DNA of 64,000 nucleotides, from the NCBI GenBank assembly GCA_003151935.1, contig PLYZ01000055.1:1249-65248 (forward strand), given 5' to 3'. This stretch comes from Candidatus Dormiibacterota bacterium (GTDB lineage: Bacteria > Chloroflexota > Dormibacteria > Dormibacterales > Dormibacteraceae). Positions 51,753 to 60,434 of the stretch are shown here, one piece after another. Below the pieces are notes generated by a model. It saw only the letters and a program-made list of their open reading frames with translations. It had not been told where the DNA came from and searched no databases. Both the position numbers and the translations under genes were made by a program. The first letter of the stretch is position 1; the number at the start of each line of letters is the position of its first letter.

Positions 51753-52968
51753 TCAGCTCACTGTGACGGGCGTGCTGGCGACGGTGTCATAAGGGCGCGA
51801 GCTGTTCGCATCCTTGACCCAGACCCCGAAGTACACCGTGCCGGCGGCGGCGCCGGTGCTGTTCCAGTTGTAGGTCGTGCTCGTCGAGTAGCCCTGCACC
51901 ACCTGCCAGGTGCTGGATGTGGCCGGCCGCATCACGAACTGGTAGAGCGGGCTGGGATCGGTGCAGCCCGATGCAGCGCCGGTGATGGTGACGTGGGTTC
52001 CGGAGCCACGAGCCACCGAGGCGGGCGCGGCGGAGACGGTGACTGAGGCGCAGGAGACCGACTGGACCACGAAGGGGGTGCTGGCGACCGCGTCATACGG
52101 GGCCGCGCTGTTCGCGTCCTTGGCCCAGACCCCGAAGTAAACGGTGCCCGCGGCGGCGCTGGCGCTGTTCCAGGTGAAGGTGGCGCCGGTCGAGTAGGCC
52201 TGCGCGACCTGCCAGTTGCTCTGCGAAGCCGGACGCATGACGAACTGGTAGAGCGGGTTGGAGTGCGTGCAGCCGGCGGCGACCGCGGTGAAGGTGATAT
52301 GGGTGCCCGACAGCTGAGGCGAGGCCGGCGAGCTGGAGATGCCAACCGAGCCACAGGAGCCAGGGTTGATCAAATAAGGGACGCTGGCCACGGTGTCATA
52401 GGCGGCTGGGCTGGTCACATCCCTGGCCCAGACCCCGAAGTAAACGGTGCCGTTGCCGGCGCCGGCGCTGTTCCAGTTGTAGGTGGCGCTCGTCGAGTAG
52501 CCCTGCACGACCTGCCAGGTGCTGGACGAGGCCGGACGCATGACGAACTGGTAGAGGGCGTTTGGGCAGCCCGTGGCGCCGGCGGTGAAGGTGACGTGGG
52601 TGCCCGGGGCCTGCGGCGACAAGGGCGCCGCGGTCTCAGTCACTGAAGCGCAGGCGGCAGGAGTAGCCGTGAACGTGGTGGTCGTGAAGGTGTCATATCG
52701 GCCGAGAGCGTCGGTGGTGTCGCCCGCGCTGCTCGAGTCGCGCGCCCGAGCCATGAAGTAGTACCGGCCCAACACCGGGGCGGTGGTCCTCCAGCTGAAC
52801 GTCGCGCTGCTCGAGTAGTCCTGACCCAGATTCCAGGTGGTCGATCCAGGCAGCTGCACCCAGAACTGGTAGAGCGGGTGGGGGCAGCCCGTCGAGCTGG
52901 ACGTGAACTGGACGGTCGTGCCGTAAGGGCCGGGCGACGCCGGCGAGGACGTCAGGTTTGCGGAGCCG
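51753..52968 (-). repeat. Four tandem coding modules in the amidase gene
   Basis: Units beginning CGSANLT, CASVTET, CGSVGIS and CASVTVS each contain a (Y/L)YQF(W/V)MRPASSSTWQVVQGYST and VYFGVWxKDA core. The first unit is the most divergent (WVQLPGSTTWNLGQDYSS). These are related to the modules at 19337-20527 and 54106-55047. Confidence 0.8.
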
Positions 52969-53984
52969 CAGTGGCCGGGAATGACGGCGTTGGTGGTCAG
53001 GCTGTCCGTGCCGTCAGCGTCCGTGGCCGTCACGGTGAACGTGTAGCTGGTGCCCGGCGTCAGGTTGTTGAACGTGGTGGAGGTTGCGGTCGCAGGCAGG
53101 TTCTGAGTCACGCTGGCCGGCGTACTGGTCACGGTGTAGCCGGTGATCGGCTTGGCAGTTGGTTGGCAGGTCTGCGCCGGCTGCCAGGTGACCGTCGCGC
53201 TGGTGAAGCCGTTCACGGCGACAGGGTCGGGACCCATAACGGGCGGGCTGGGCAGCGCGCTCGCGTAGGACTGGGCAAGGCCCATGTAGTACGTCCAGTC
53301 CCAGTTCGGCCCAGGGTCGGTGTGATGGTCTGAGCCTCCGTAGAGACCGGGGTTGTTGGGGTCGGGGACCTGGTAGTGGCCGATGACGTGGTTGCGGTCC
53401 ATCGGCACGCCCCAGCGCGAGCAGATCGACGCGATCAGGTGCGCACTGGCCTGGTACATCGCGGTCGTGTACCAGGTCGGCTGAGCGTACGCATAGCCCT
53501 CGTGCTCGATGCCGATCGCGCGAGTGTTGTAGTCCCAGTTGCCCGCGTGCCATGCGATGTCTTGCTCGTGCACCATCTGCGTGATCTGGCCCGCGTCGGA
53601 GACCACGTAATGCGCCGACGCCGCGAAACTGGGGTCCTGAAAATCCTGGATCGCTGTCGCGTACGTGCCTTCGGTGTCGTGGATGACGATCAGCTGCACA
53701 GGGTAGTCATGCGGCCGGTTTGCCCACGAGAAGTTGTTCAAGTTGGCCGGATTCCAGGTTGCCAAGGGATAGTCGGGAGTACTGCTGACGGCTTGCGCAC
53801 CGCCGGCTGACGCGGCCGAGCTCTGCGCCGGCAACGGCTGCGGCGGCAGCGTGATCTGCTGGCCCGAGCTCAGCGCGCTCTGCATCACCGAGGTGAAAGA
53901 CGGCGTGGCGGCATAGACGCTTGCTTGAGGGGTCAGCGCGACGATCACAGGCAAGACGCACAGCCACCCAAGCTGCCTGCGCAT
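51753..53984 (-). CDS. Secreted N-acetylmuramoyl-L-alanine amidase with FnIII and four surface modules
   Basis: A 743-residue exported protein. The signal peptide ends near AVYAA (residue 26). An Amidase_2 domain (about 90-235) has VIHDTEG with His102, ASAHYVVSDAGQITQMVHEQDIAWHAGNW, IGIEHEG and HHTDPG, giving the zinc ligands and catalytic residues of T7-lysozyme/PGRP-type amidases. A fibronectin type III-like domain (about 250-345) and four modules of the kind found in the GH18 protein follow. It cleaves peptide stems from peptidoglycan. ATG 53984 is preferred to the track start 54023, which lies inside the promoter. Confidence 0.9.
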   Translation of the reverse strand: MRRQLGWLCVLPVIVALTPQASVYAATPSFTSVMQSALSSGQQITLPPQPLPAQSSAASAGGAQAVSSTPDYPLATWNPANLNNFSWANRPHDYPVQLIVIHDTEGTYATAIQDFQDPSFAASAHYVVSDAGQITQMVHEQDIAWHAGNWDYNTRAIGIEHEGYAYAQPTWYTTAMYQASAHLIASICSRWGVPMDRNHVIGHYQVPDPNNPGLYGGSDHHTDPGPNWDWTYYMGLAQSYASALPSPPVMGPDPVAVNGFTSATVTWQPAQTCQPTAKPITGYTVTSTPASVTQNLPATATSTTFNNLTPGTSYTFTVTATDADGTDSLTTNAVIPGHCGSANLTSSPASPGPYGTTVQFTSSSTGCPHPLYQFWVQLPGSTTWNLGQDYSSSATFSWRTTAPVLGRYYFMARARDSSSAGDTTDALGRYDTFTTTTFTATPAACASVTETAAPLSPQAPGTHVTFTAGATGCPNALYQFVMRPASSSTWQVVQGYSTSATYNWNSAGAGNGTVYFGVWARDVTSPAAYDTVASVPYLINPGSCGSVGISSSPASPQLSGTHITFTAVAAGCTHSNPLYQFVMRPASQSNWQVAQAYSTGATFTWNSASAAAGTVYFGVWAKDANSAAPYDAVASTPFVVQSVSCASVTVSAAPASVARGSGTHVTITGAASGCTDPSPLYQFVMRPATSSTWQVVQGYSTSTTYNWNSTGAAAGTVYFGVWVKDANSSRPYDTVASTPVTVS

Positions 53985-53994
53985 CCCAGGGACG

Positions 53995-54023
53995 ATACAG
54001 GAAGAACCGGTTCTAAATGTCAA
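53995..54023 (-). promoter_or_regulatory. Candidate amidase promoter with a perfect palindrome in the spacer
   Basis: On the minus strand TTGACA (54023-54018), a 17-bp spacer and CTGTAT (54000-53995). The spacer contains AGAACCGGTTCT (54014-54003), a perfect 12-bp palindrome ideally placed for a repressor. Predicted transcription starts about 53988, only a few bases before ATG 53984, so the message may be leaderless. Confidence 0.5.
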
Positions 54024-54044
54024 GGTTCAGCGGATAAAAATGAA

Positions 54045-54070
54045 GCGCCGCCGGGATCTCCCGGCGGCGC
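54045..54070 (-). terminator. Rho-independent terminator of the stand-alone module gene
   Basis: GCGCCGCCGGGA-TC-TCCCGGCGGCGC is a perfect 12-bp stem. Reading the minus strand it is followed by TTCATTTTTAT. It lies 36 bp past the stop of the 54106-55188 gene and separates it from the amidase promoter. Confidence 0.85.
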
Positions 54071-54105
54071 CCCAGATCGAGGTCAGGTCCTCGGTTACTT
54101 CGCTA

Positions 54106-55047
54106 TTAGGTCACCGGGACGCCAACGCTCGCGACGTTGTCGTAGCCGGCGGAGCTGGTGCTGTTGACGTCTTTCACATGGACTCCGAGGTACACGGTGC
54201 CGATGGCCGCGCCTGTGCTGTTCCAGTTGTACGTGGCGACGGCACTATAGGCCTGGACCAGCTGCCACGTGCTTGACGAGGCGGGTCGGATCCAGAACTC
54301 GAAGAGTGGCGAGTTGGTGCAGGTGGCCGCGGCGGTGGCGATGACGTGCGTGCCGCTGGTGTTGCTGTGCACGACGGTGGTCGGGACCGGGGTAATGGTC
54401 GGCACGCCGCACACAGATGCGTACACGGTGACGGGGGTGCTGGCGACGACGTCATAACCCGCGGAACTCGTGCTGTTCGCGTCTTTGATGTGGACTCCGA
54501 GGTACACGACGCCGGGCAGCGCGCCCGAGCTGTCCCAGTTGTAGGTCGCCAGGGCGCTGTAGGCCTGAACCAGCTGCCACGTGCTTACCGAGGCAGGCCG
54601 AATCCAGAACTCGTAGCGCGGCGTGGTGGTGCAGGTTGTGATGGTGGCGGTCGCAATGACGTGGGTGCCGCCAGGGTTGGGGTCGGCGTTCACCGATGTC
54701 GGGGCGGCGGTGATGCCGGGCCCACTGCATACAGAGGGCGGTGCAGCGGTCACGGTGACCGGCGTGCTGGCGACGGCGTCATAGGCCGCCGGGCTGGTGG
54801 CGTCTTTCACGTGGACCCCGAGGTACACGGTGCCGACGGCTGCGCCCGTGGTGTTCCAGTCATAGGTCGCCGTGGTGCTATACGCCTGAACCAACTGCCA
54901 GGTGCTTGAAGTGGAGACGCGCAGCCAGAACTCGTAACGCGGGCTGCTTGGGCAGCCGCTGGCGGTGGCGGTGGCGATGACGTGAGTACCGCCGCTCGTG
55001 CTGTACACCACGGTTGTGGGCACCGCCGTGATGCCCGCTCCCCCGCA
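54106..55047 (-). repeat. Three tandem coding modules
   Basis: Units start at the Cys codons of YCGGAGITAVP, VCSGPGITAAP and VCGVPTITPVP. They share the module core with the GH18 and amidase proteins but use HVKD(A/V)(T/N)S in place of WARDA. Confidence 0.8.
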
Positions 55048-55188
55048 GTAAGCAGTCGTCAGAAAGATGTGCAGAGACGCGCCACCAGACGTTGAAGCAA
55101 GCGCGGACGGAGCGATGGCGGCCGCGCCCAACAAAACCGTGACGATCGCCGCCGGGATCAGGCCCCGAGATCTAAGTCGTTTGATCAA
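54106..55188 (-). CDS. Secreted protein made of three tandem surface modules
   Basis: A 360-residue exported protein. The signal peptide ends near PSALA (residue 31). The rest is three modules of about 105 residues with cores YEFWLRVSTSSTWQLVQAYS, YEFWIRPASVSTWQLVQAYS and FEFWIRPASSSTWQLVQAYS plus VYLGVHVKDA. There is no catalytic domain, so it may be a structural or binding protein of the surface. TTG 55188 is preceded by a strong Shine-Dalgarno (AAAGGAGA). It has its own promoter and terminator, unlike most genes here. I do not recognise the module as a named family. Confidence 0.85.
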   Translation of the reverse strand: MIKRLRSRGLIPAAIVTVLLGAAAIAPSALASTSGGASLHIFLTTAYCGGAGITAVPTTVVYSTSGGTHVIATATASGCPSSPRYEFWLRVSTSSTWQLVQAYSTTATYDWNTTGAAVGTVYLGVHVKDATSPAAYDAVASTPVTVTAAPPSVCSGPGITAAPTSVNADPNPGGTHVIATATITTCTTTPRYEFWIRPASVSTWQLVQAYSALATYNWDSSGALPGVVYLGVHIKDANSTSSAGYDVVASTPVTVYASVCGVPTITPVPTTVVHSNTSGTHVIATAAATCTNSPLFEFWIRPASSSTWQLVQAYSAVATYNWNSTGAAIGTVYLGVHVKDVNSTSSAGYDNVASVGVPVT

Positions 55189-55275
55189 CGCTGGTCTCCT
55201 TTGCCGCGGCAGCGGTCAGTTGAAGGGAAACAGATTGCACCCGTGCGCACACTCCCCCCAGGGATAGGCGCTAGT

Positions 55276-55304
55276 TTTGTACCACGCCCAGCCCTTCGGG
55301 TCAA
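55276..55304 (-). promoter_or_regulatory. Candidate promoter of the stand-alone module gene
   Basis: On the minus strand TTGACC (55304-55299), exactly 17 bp, then TACAAA (55281-55276). Transcription would start near 55269, giving a leader of about 80 bases. Upstream (55339-55373) TCAAGT hexamers occur three times on the minus strand, possible activator sites. The rest of the 55189-55384 gap shows nothing else. Confidence 0.55.
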
Positions 55305-55384
55305 GTACGAGCTTCAGCAATTGGACCCGTACCGTTAACTCAACTTGAACGTGACGCGAACTTGAGACTTGATGCGAGCGGCGG

Positions 55385-56461
55385 CTACCCGGTCCCGGCC
55401 CGCATGGCATGTGAAACCAGCGCCCAGCTGCCGCCGCCGTCGTTGGAGACGTACAGGTCACCCCCGTAGCAGTAGGCAAAAAACGTTGCCGAACCGGCGT
55501 GGCCGGCGATCGCCTCGACGGTCTGGTCGCTCGGCAGGCCGCTGCCTGGAACCCACGTCGCGCCACCATTGGTGCTGTACGAAATCAGGCCTGGCGAGCC
55601 CAATTTGGCCCCGCCGTTGCCCACCAGGATCGTGCCATTCCCTCCCGCTGCGACCGGACCGCTGAAGGAGCCACCGGTTGCCTGCCAGGAGCTGCCGGTC
55701 AGCAAGTAATCGCCATGTCCCGCGACCCGGACCAGAAGCGTGGGGTGGTTGCCACTGACGACGGCCATTTCAGTCACCGCGCCCTGAGCCACGGCGGGCT
55801 GTTCGGTGACGCTTTGCCCGTAGCTGGCCAGTTGAAAGACCCGGTTCCCGGAAGCAAGGTAGAACTGGCCCAGTGCCTGTCCAGGAACGACGATGGGATT
55901 GCTCAGCTGCGGCACGCTTGACTCCGACCACGTGGCCGATCCGTCCCGAGTCACCAGCAGCCGGCCCTGATGCGCGAACAGCCAGACGTTGGGCTCGAGG
56001 GAGCTGATCGCCAGCGGTTGATATGGACCCTTGCCCGGAGGCGGATTGAGCGCCGGCGCCCAGGCGACCCCGTCGTTTGTGAATTGAATCGTCGCGCCAC
56101 CGGTGATCGCGTGCCGAGGGTTGGCCGAGTCAATCGCCAGACCCGAGTTGATAGGGGGCGCGACCACGACGATCCAGGTGCGGCCACCGTCAGCCGACCC
56201 AATGGCCTGGCTCCCGACCGTCGCGATGACGGTGTTGGAGCCGTTCGTCACCAGCCGACCGGAAGCACCGAGGATCCCGGGCGTCTTGACCGTAGGAGAG
56301 GGAGTGGGCAAGGGGCTGGGCGACGGCTGAACAAAGCCGGCGGTCTCACCATGCCGGTCCGGCGAAAGCGATGAGAGGCTCGACCCGACCGCCACCCCAA
56401 GGCCGATCACCAGACCGACCAGCAGGACTCCGGCAACCACGGCCCAGCGAGGCGGCGTCAT
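55385..56461 (-). CDS. Membrane-anchored BNR/sialidase-like beta-propeller protein
   Basis: A 358-residue protein with an N-terminal membrane helix (WAVVAGVLLVGLVIGLGVAVG), a Pro/Ser-rich linker (PSPSPLPTPSPT) and a propeller with repeats such as SADGGRTW, TRDGSATW, STNGGATW and SNDGGGSW. These are BNR/Asp-box repeats (S-x-D-x-G-x-T-W). Catalytic sialidase residues are not evident, so a binding or structural role is likely, similar to YCF48/photosystem-assembly-like propellers. ATG 56461 overlaps the PHP gene stop. Confidence 0.82.
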   Translation of the reverse strand: MTPPRWAVVAGVLLVGLVIGLGVAVGSSLSSLSPDRHGETAGFVQPSPSPLPTPSPTVKTPGILGASGRLVTNGSNTVIATVGSQAIGSADGGRTWIVVVAPPINSGLAIDSANPRHAITGGATIQFTNDGVAWAPALNPPPGKGPYQPLAISSLEPNVWLFAHQGRLLVTRDGSATWSESSVPQLSNPIVVPGQALGQFYLASGNRVFQLASYGQSVTEQPAVAQGAVTEMAVVSGNHPTLLVRVAGHGDYLLTGSSWQATGGSFSGPVAAGGNGTILVGNGGAKLGSPGLISYSTNGGATWVPGSGLPSDQTVEAIAGHAGSATFFAYCYGGDLYVSNDGGGSWALVSHAMRAGTG

Positions 56462-57072
56462 GGACGGCGAAGTTTAGGCAAATGGAGGCCAGATCGTCGC
56501 CCCACGATCCTGCCCGCCCGCAGTTTGGCCAGAAAGTCCTGGGCACCCGCAAACCCCTCGAGCTCGACATAGACCGCACCGATCTCCTTCAGCGAGTGCG
56601 CATCCGAGCCCGCTCCCGGAGCCGCGCCCAACAGGTCGCAAAGCTGAGCGGCCCGCGTGTTGATCCGGTCGTCAGACCGCCCATTCCACACCTCCACGAT
56701 GTCGATCATGTCCGCGATCTCCTCAATCGCCTCTTCGGTGAGATGCCGCCGCTGAGAGTCGTAGGGGTGCTCGAGATAGACCAGGCCCCCCTGGGCCTTG
56801 ATCCGGGCAGCCGCCTCCGCAGCCGGAAGCCGGGCCGGAACCGCCTCGGTCAAGAACAGCCCAATGAGCTCTCCGGAGGCAGTCATGAGCTCCTCGCCGA
56901 GCACAACCTCCCGGCCCTGCTCCCGCAGGCCAACGGCACCCTCGATGGTGTTGTGGTCGGTGAGAAACATCGGCGCCAGCCCGAGTTCCCGGCATCGACC
57001 CGCGACCAGCGCCGGATCGACCGAGCAGTCAAATGACGCCGAGCTGTGAACATGGAGGTCGATTCTCACCAT
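56458..57072 (-). CDS. PHP-domain metal-dependent phosphoesterase
   Basis: A 204-residue PHP protein. RIDLHVHSSASFD supplies the HxH motif, FLTDHNTIEG the DH motif, with VYLEHPYD and GAGSDAHSLKEIG the later metal ligands. Small PHP proteins of this type hydrolyse phosphate esters of nucleotides or sugars. It does not have the CpsB/YwqE tyrosine phosphatase start, although it lies next to, and divergent from, the Wzc-like gene. It is coupled to the propeller gene by a 4-base overlap. Confidence 0.88.
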   Translation of the reverse strand: MVRIDLHVHSSASFDCSVDPALVAGRCRELGLAPMFLTDHNTIEGAVGLREQGREVVLGEELMTASGELIGLFLTEAVPARLPAAEAAARIKAQGGLVYLEHPYDSQRRHLTEEAIEEIADMIDIVEVWNGRSDDRINTRAAQLCDLLGAAPGAGSDAHSLKEIGAVYVELEGFAGAQDFLAKLRAGRIVGRRSGLHLPKLRRP

Positions 57073-57164
57073 CGCAGGGTGAGGTTATCTCGCGCGTGCC
57101 ACAAAGGGCCGGCGCGAGTAGGATGATCAATCTTTGCGACTCTTAGGGGAGACTTAACGCGTCC

Positions 57165-58601
57165 GTGGAGCTGAGCAGATATATCCAGGTCCTAAGGCAA
57201 CGCCTGTGGATGGTCATCGCCTGCCCGCTCATCGCCGCGCTAGCGGCGGGGATCGTCAGCTTCCTGCTCCCCCCGGTTTATGAAGCGCACGTTTCGCTGT
57301 ACATAAAGCCGGCCCAGCCAATCTCATCCATCGATCCCACGACGGGGCAGATCACCAGCGACCAGGTCCTGCGCACCTACGCCGACTGGATGACCCAGCG
57401 GCCAACTCTCGACTCGGTCGACACGCAGCTTGGCCTGGGGCTGCGCTACGAGGATCTGCTCAAAAAGATCACGGCGACGCCCCAACCCAACACTCTCCTG
57501 CTGGACGTCGCGGTGCAAGACACGAATGCCACGGTCGCCCGCGACATCGCCAACCAGCTGGTGGCCGATTTCATCGACACGGTCAAGAAGACCCAAGCAG
57601 CAGCGACCCAAGGAGCAAATGCTCAGCCGGTAGACAACCTGGTCATCACCGCGCCGGCCGTGACTCCCGACAAACCCGTCTCGCCCAATAAGACCCTGAA
57701 CGTCACCATTGCCTTCGCCGCAGGACTCCTGCTCGCCCTTGGCCTTGCGTTCCTGCTCGATTACCTCGACCAGTCGATCAAAGGCGACGACGACCTCATC
57801 GAGCGTCTGGGCCTGATCCCGATCGGCCACATTGCATGGATTCCGGTGGGCAAAGGCAAGCGCAGCGAGCTGGTCGCCCTCGATACGCAGTCCCCATCGT
57901 CAGAGGCTTTCAAGGCCCTTCGGACGGGCGTGTTGTTTTCCACTATCGAGCAGCAGCTGAAGGCCATCGTCATCACCTCGGCCGAGACGGGCGAGGGCAA
58001 ATCGCGAACGGCGGCGAACCTGGCTATCGCCCTGGCGCAGGCGGGCCACAAGACGCTTCTGATCGATGCGGACTTCCGGCGCCCCTCGCAGCACCGAATC
58101 TTCGGCAAGATCCGCAACATCGGGCTGTCGAACCTGATCCTCCAGGACGCCACCGAAAGTGATGCGATCACCTCGGTAGATGGCGTGCCCAACATGTGGC
58201 TGCTCCCCTCCGGTCCGACGCCACCGAATCCTTCGGAACTTCTGGGGTCACCCCGAATGCTGGAGGTGATGGCGAAACTCTGGCACGACTTCAGCTATGT
58301 GATCGTCGACACGCCGCCTGTCAACGCGGTGACCGACTCAGCCATCCTCGCGGCCTCGGCGAACGCGACGATCCTGGTGGTCGAGCAGGGAAAAACCACA
58401 TTCCCAGCGCTGAAGCACGCCAAGGAGATGCTCGAACGCGTCAAGGCCAATACGATCGGCGCGGTGATGAATAAAGTCCGCGCCTCGAGCGGTGCTTACT
58501 CCTACGGGTATGGCAACTACCTGCCGTCCCCCAACGGGCACCCCGCGAAGGATCGGGCAGCCTCGGAATCGGAGCGCGAGAGCCACCCGGCCGAGACCTG
58601 A
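57165..58601 (+). CDS. Wzc/CapB-like chain-length determinant protein and tyrosine autokinase
   Basis: A 478-residue protein with an N-terminal Wzz domain bracketed by helices (about 15-36 and 178-200) and a cytoplasmic P-loop kinase domain. Walker A GEGKS (276-280), A-prime LLIDADFRRP (298-307) and Walker B YVIVDTPP are present. A C-terminal tyrosine patch YSYGYGNY could be autophosphorylated. It controls length or export of the polysaccharide. The start is GTG 57165, with GGGGAG upstream. No outer-membrane Wza is seen in this window. It opens the plus-strand module of the last 7 kb. Confidence 0.9.
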   Translation: MELSRYIQVLRQRLWMVIACPLIAALAAGIVSFLLPPVYEAHVSLYIKPAQPISSIDPTTGQITSDQVLRTYADWMTQRPTLDSVDTQLGLGLRYEDLLKKITATPQPNTLLLDVAVQDTNATVARDIANQLVADFIDTVKKTQAAATQGANAQPVDNLVITAPAVTPDKPVSPNKTLNVTIAFAAGLLLALGLAFLLDYLDQSIKGDDDLIERLGLIPIGHIAWIPVGKGKRSELVALDTQSPSSEAFKALRTGVLFSTIEQQLKAIVITSAETGEGKSRTAANLAIALAQAGHKTLLIDADFRRPSQHRIFGKIRNIGLSNLILQDATESDAITSVDGVPNMWLLPSGPTPPNPSELLGSPRMLEVMAKLWHDFSYVIVDTPPVNAVTDSAILAASANATILVVEQGKTTFPALKHAKEMLERVKANTIGAVMNKVRASSGAYSYGYGNYLPSPNGHPAKDRAASESERESHPAET

Positions 58602-58615
58602 CCCGCAGCTGTCCG

Positions 58616-59326
58616 TTGAAAGTCATCATCCCGGCTGCCGGCTTGGGTAAGCGGTTTGCGGCGGTCGGATTCACCTCACCAAAAGAGCTGCTGCTGCTCG
58701 GTGGCAAGTCATTGATCGCGCATGCCCTCGCAGAGGCCAAGCGCGCCGGGTTCGACTCGGCGGTCGTAGTTGTTTCGCCGGCGAAAGACTCACTTATCAG
58801 GTATCTCTCCGAGAATGAGACTCCGCTACCGGTCGAAACCGTTATTCAGCCACAGCCCCGCGGCATCGGCGACGCTGTGCTTCGCTGCTGGGATGGTGAG
58901 GCGATGGGAGTCTTGCTCCCGGACGATGTCGTCCTTGGGACTCAGCACTGGACGGATTTGGTTGATACGCACCGCCGATCCGGCGCTGCTGCTCTCTGCG
59001 TCCGGATGGTCCCGATCGAAACGGCGAGCCGGTTCGGCATCGTCGAGCGCGACGGCGATAGGGTAATTGGGCTCGTCGAAAAGCCGGCGCCCGCGACGAA
59101 CACGTCAAACCTTGCGATCTTCGGGCGTTACGTGGTGACCGCACCGGTAATAGCCGGCCTGAAGGCGCTCCACACGGAAGGCGAAGTGGAACTCACCTAC
59201 GGCTTTGCGGCCGCGATCGACACGCGGCAGGGGGTCCGCGCCGTCCTTTTCGAAGGCGAGTTTTACGACTGCGGCACTCCAGCCGACTACGCTAGTTCCT
59301 TAAGCAAATACGCTAGCTTGGCTTAA
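58616..59326 (+). CDS. Sugar-1-phosphate nucleotidyltransferase
   Basis: A 236-residue GT-A-like enzyme that makes NDP-sugars. VIIPAAGLGKRFAAVGFTSPKELLLLGGKSLI is the nucleotide-binding start; GVLLPDDVVLG, VEKPAP and FYDCGTPADYASSL follow. This is nearest to UTP-glucose-1-phosphate uridylyltransferase (GalU) patterns. Given the neighbouring heptose kinase and isomerase-phosphatase, it could instead serve the heptose nucleotidyl step (HddC role); that is inference. TTG 58616 is the only plausible start. Confidence 0.85.
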   Translation: MKVIIPAAGLGKRFAAVGFTSPKELLLLGGKSLIAHALAEAKRAGFDSAVVVVSPAKDSLIRYLSENETPLPVETVIQPQPRGIGDAVLRCWDGEAMGVLLPDDVVLGTQHWTDLVDTHRRSGAAALCVRMVPIETASRFGIVERDGDRVIGLVEKPAPATNTSNLAIFGRYVVTAPVIAGLKALHTEGEVELTYGFAAAIDTRQGVRAVLFEGEFYDCGTPADYASSLSKYASLA

Positions 59327-59365
59327 CCCGGCAGTAGCCAGACGCGGCCAGACCCGTTGCGACCT

Positions 59366-59389
59366 CTAGGCGCCTGCCTAGGCTTTTTT
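59366..59389 (+). terminator. Candidate Rho-independent terminator after the nucleotidyltransferase gene
   Basis: CTAGGC-gcct-GCCTAG then GC and TTTTTT. The stem is only six base pairs but the U-run is perfect. It lies 40 bp after the stop and ahead of hddA, so hddA may have its own promoter. Confidence 0.6.
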
Positions 59390-59417
59390 GACTGTAGGCT
59401 TATCGCGTCAATAAACG

Positions 59418-60434
59418 ATGCTGATCGCGCGTGCACCGACACGCATCAGTTACGCCGGTGGGGGAACGGACATCGAGCCGTATTCCGCCGAGCACGGCGG
59501 AATGGTGGTCAGCGCCGCGATCGACAAGTACTTCTATGTCTTCATCGCGCCCAATGGGGACGGCGCGCTAGAGGTCAGCTCAGCCGACTATCGTGCCTTC
59601 CTTCGGTACGGGGCCAACGGTGACCCCATCGGCGTGGGTGGTGAGCTGACGCACGCCGAGGCCGCCCTCCAGTACGTAGGCATTACCCGCGGTTACTCGG
59701 TGTTCATGGCCTCGCAGGTCCCAGCGGGCACTGGCCTCGGCTCGTCCTCCGCCGTCGCGGTAGCCCTGATCAAGGGTCTAACCACGCTTAAGCACGTATC
59801 GCTCAGCAAGACAGAATTGGCGGCGGCAGCTTGTGAGATCGAGCTCGGACGGCTGCGGATGCCGATTGGGCGCCAGGATCAATACGCCTCAGCGTTCGGT
59901 GGGATCAACGCCATCCACTTCTCGGCGAACGGCGTTCGCGTGGAGAAGCTCGAAGTTCCATCCGGTACCCTCGAGCGCCTGCAGCAAGAAACCATGCTCT
60001 TTTACACGGGCTTGCTTCACGATTCGTCCGTGATCCTTCGGGACCAGAAAGCTCGGATGACGGACCCCCAGCGCTCGAATCTCGAGAATTTGCACGCGAT
60101 CAAGCGGGCGGCAGAGATGACCCGGGATGCGCTGCTCGAGGGCGCTGTTGAGCGTATAGGCCCGATCATGGATGATGCCTGGGAGGCCAAGAAGGGCCTC
60201 GGCAACGGGATCACCAACCAGACCATTGACAGCGCCTATAGCGCCGCCCGCCAGTCAGGCGCTCTCGGAGGGAAGATCGCCGGTGCCGGTGGTGGGGGCT
60301 TCATGGTCATGATCTGCCCACCTGACCGCCAGGGCGCGGTTGAGACAGCTCTACACGCACAGGGCTTGGTCCGGGCCGACTTCAACTTCGATTTTGCCGG
60401 CGCGCGGGTGCTCATGAACAATGTCGCGGACTGA
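59418..60434 (+). CDS. hddA: D-glycero-alpha-D-manno-heptose-7-phosphate kinase (GHMP family)
   Basis: A 338-residue GHMP kinase. RAPTRISYAGGGTDIEPYSAEHGGMVVSAAIDKYFYV is the HddA-type start. VPAGTGLGSSSAVAVALIKGL is the phosphate loop and GGKIAGAGGGGFMVMI the C-terminal motif. It phosphorylates heptose-7-phosphate at C1 in GDP-heptose synthesis. The GmhA-GmhB fusion at 61821-62972 supplies the isomerase and phosphatase. The stop overlaps the next start by 14 bp. ATG 59418. Confidence 0.9.
   Translation: MLIARAPTRISYAGGGTDIEPYSAEHGGMVVSAAIDKYFYVFIAPNGDGALEVSSADYRAFLRYGANGDPIGVGGELTHAEAALQYVGITRGYSVFMASQVPAGTGLGSSSAVAVALIKGLTTLKHVSLSKTELAAAACEIELGRLRMPIGRQDQYASAFGGINAIHFSANGVRVEKLEVPSGTLERLQQETMLFYTGLLHDSSVILRDQKARMTDPQRSNLENLHAIKRAAEMTRDALLEGAVERIGPIMDDAWEAKKGLGNGITNQTIDSAYSAARQSGALGGKIAGAGGGGFMVMICPPDRQGAVETALHAQGLVRADFNFDFAGARVLMNNVAD

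Noticed and set aside
59388-59416. TTGACT plus ATAAAC as an hddA promoter
   Set aside because: The implied transcription start would fall after the ATG, and the TTGACT overlaps the terminator U-run.
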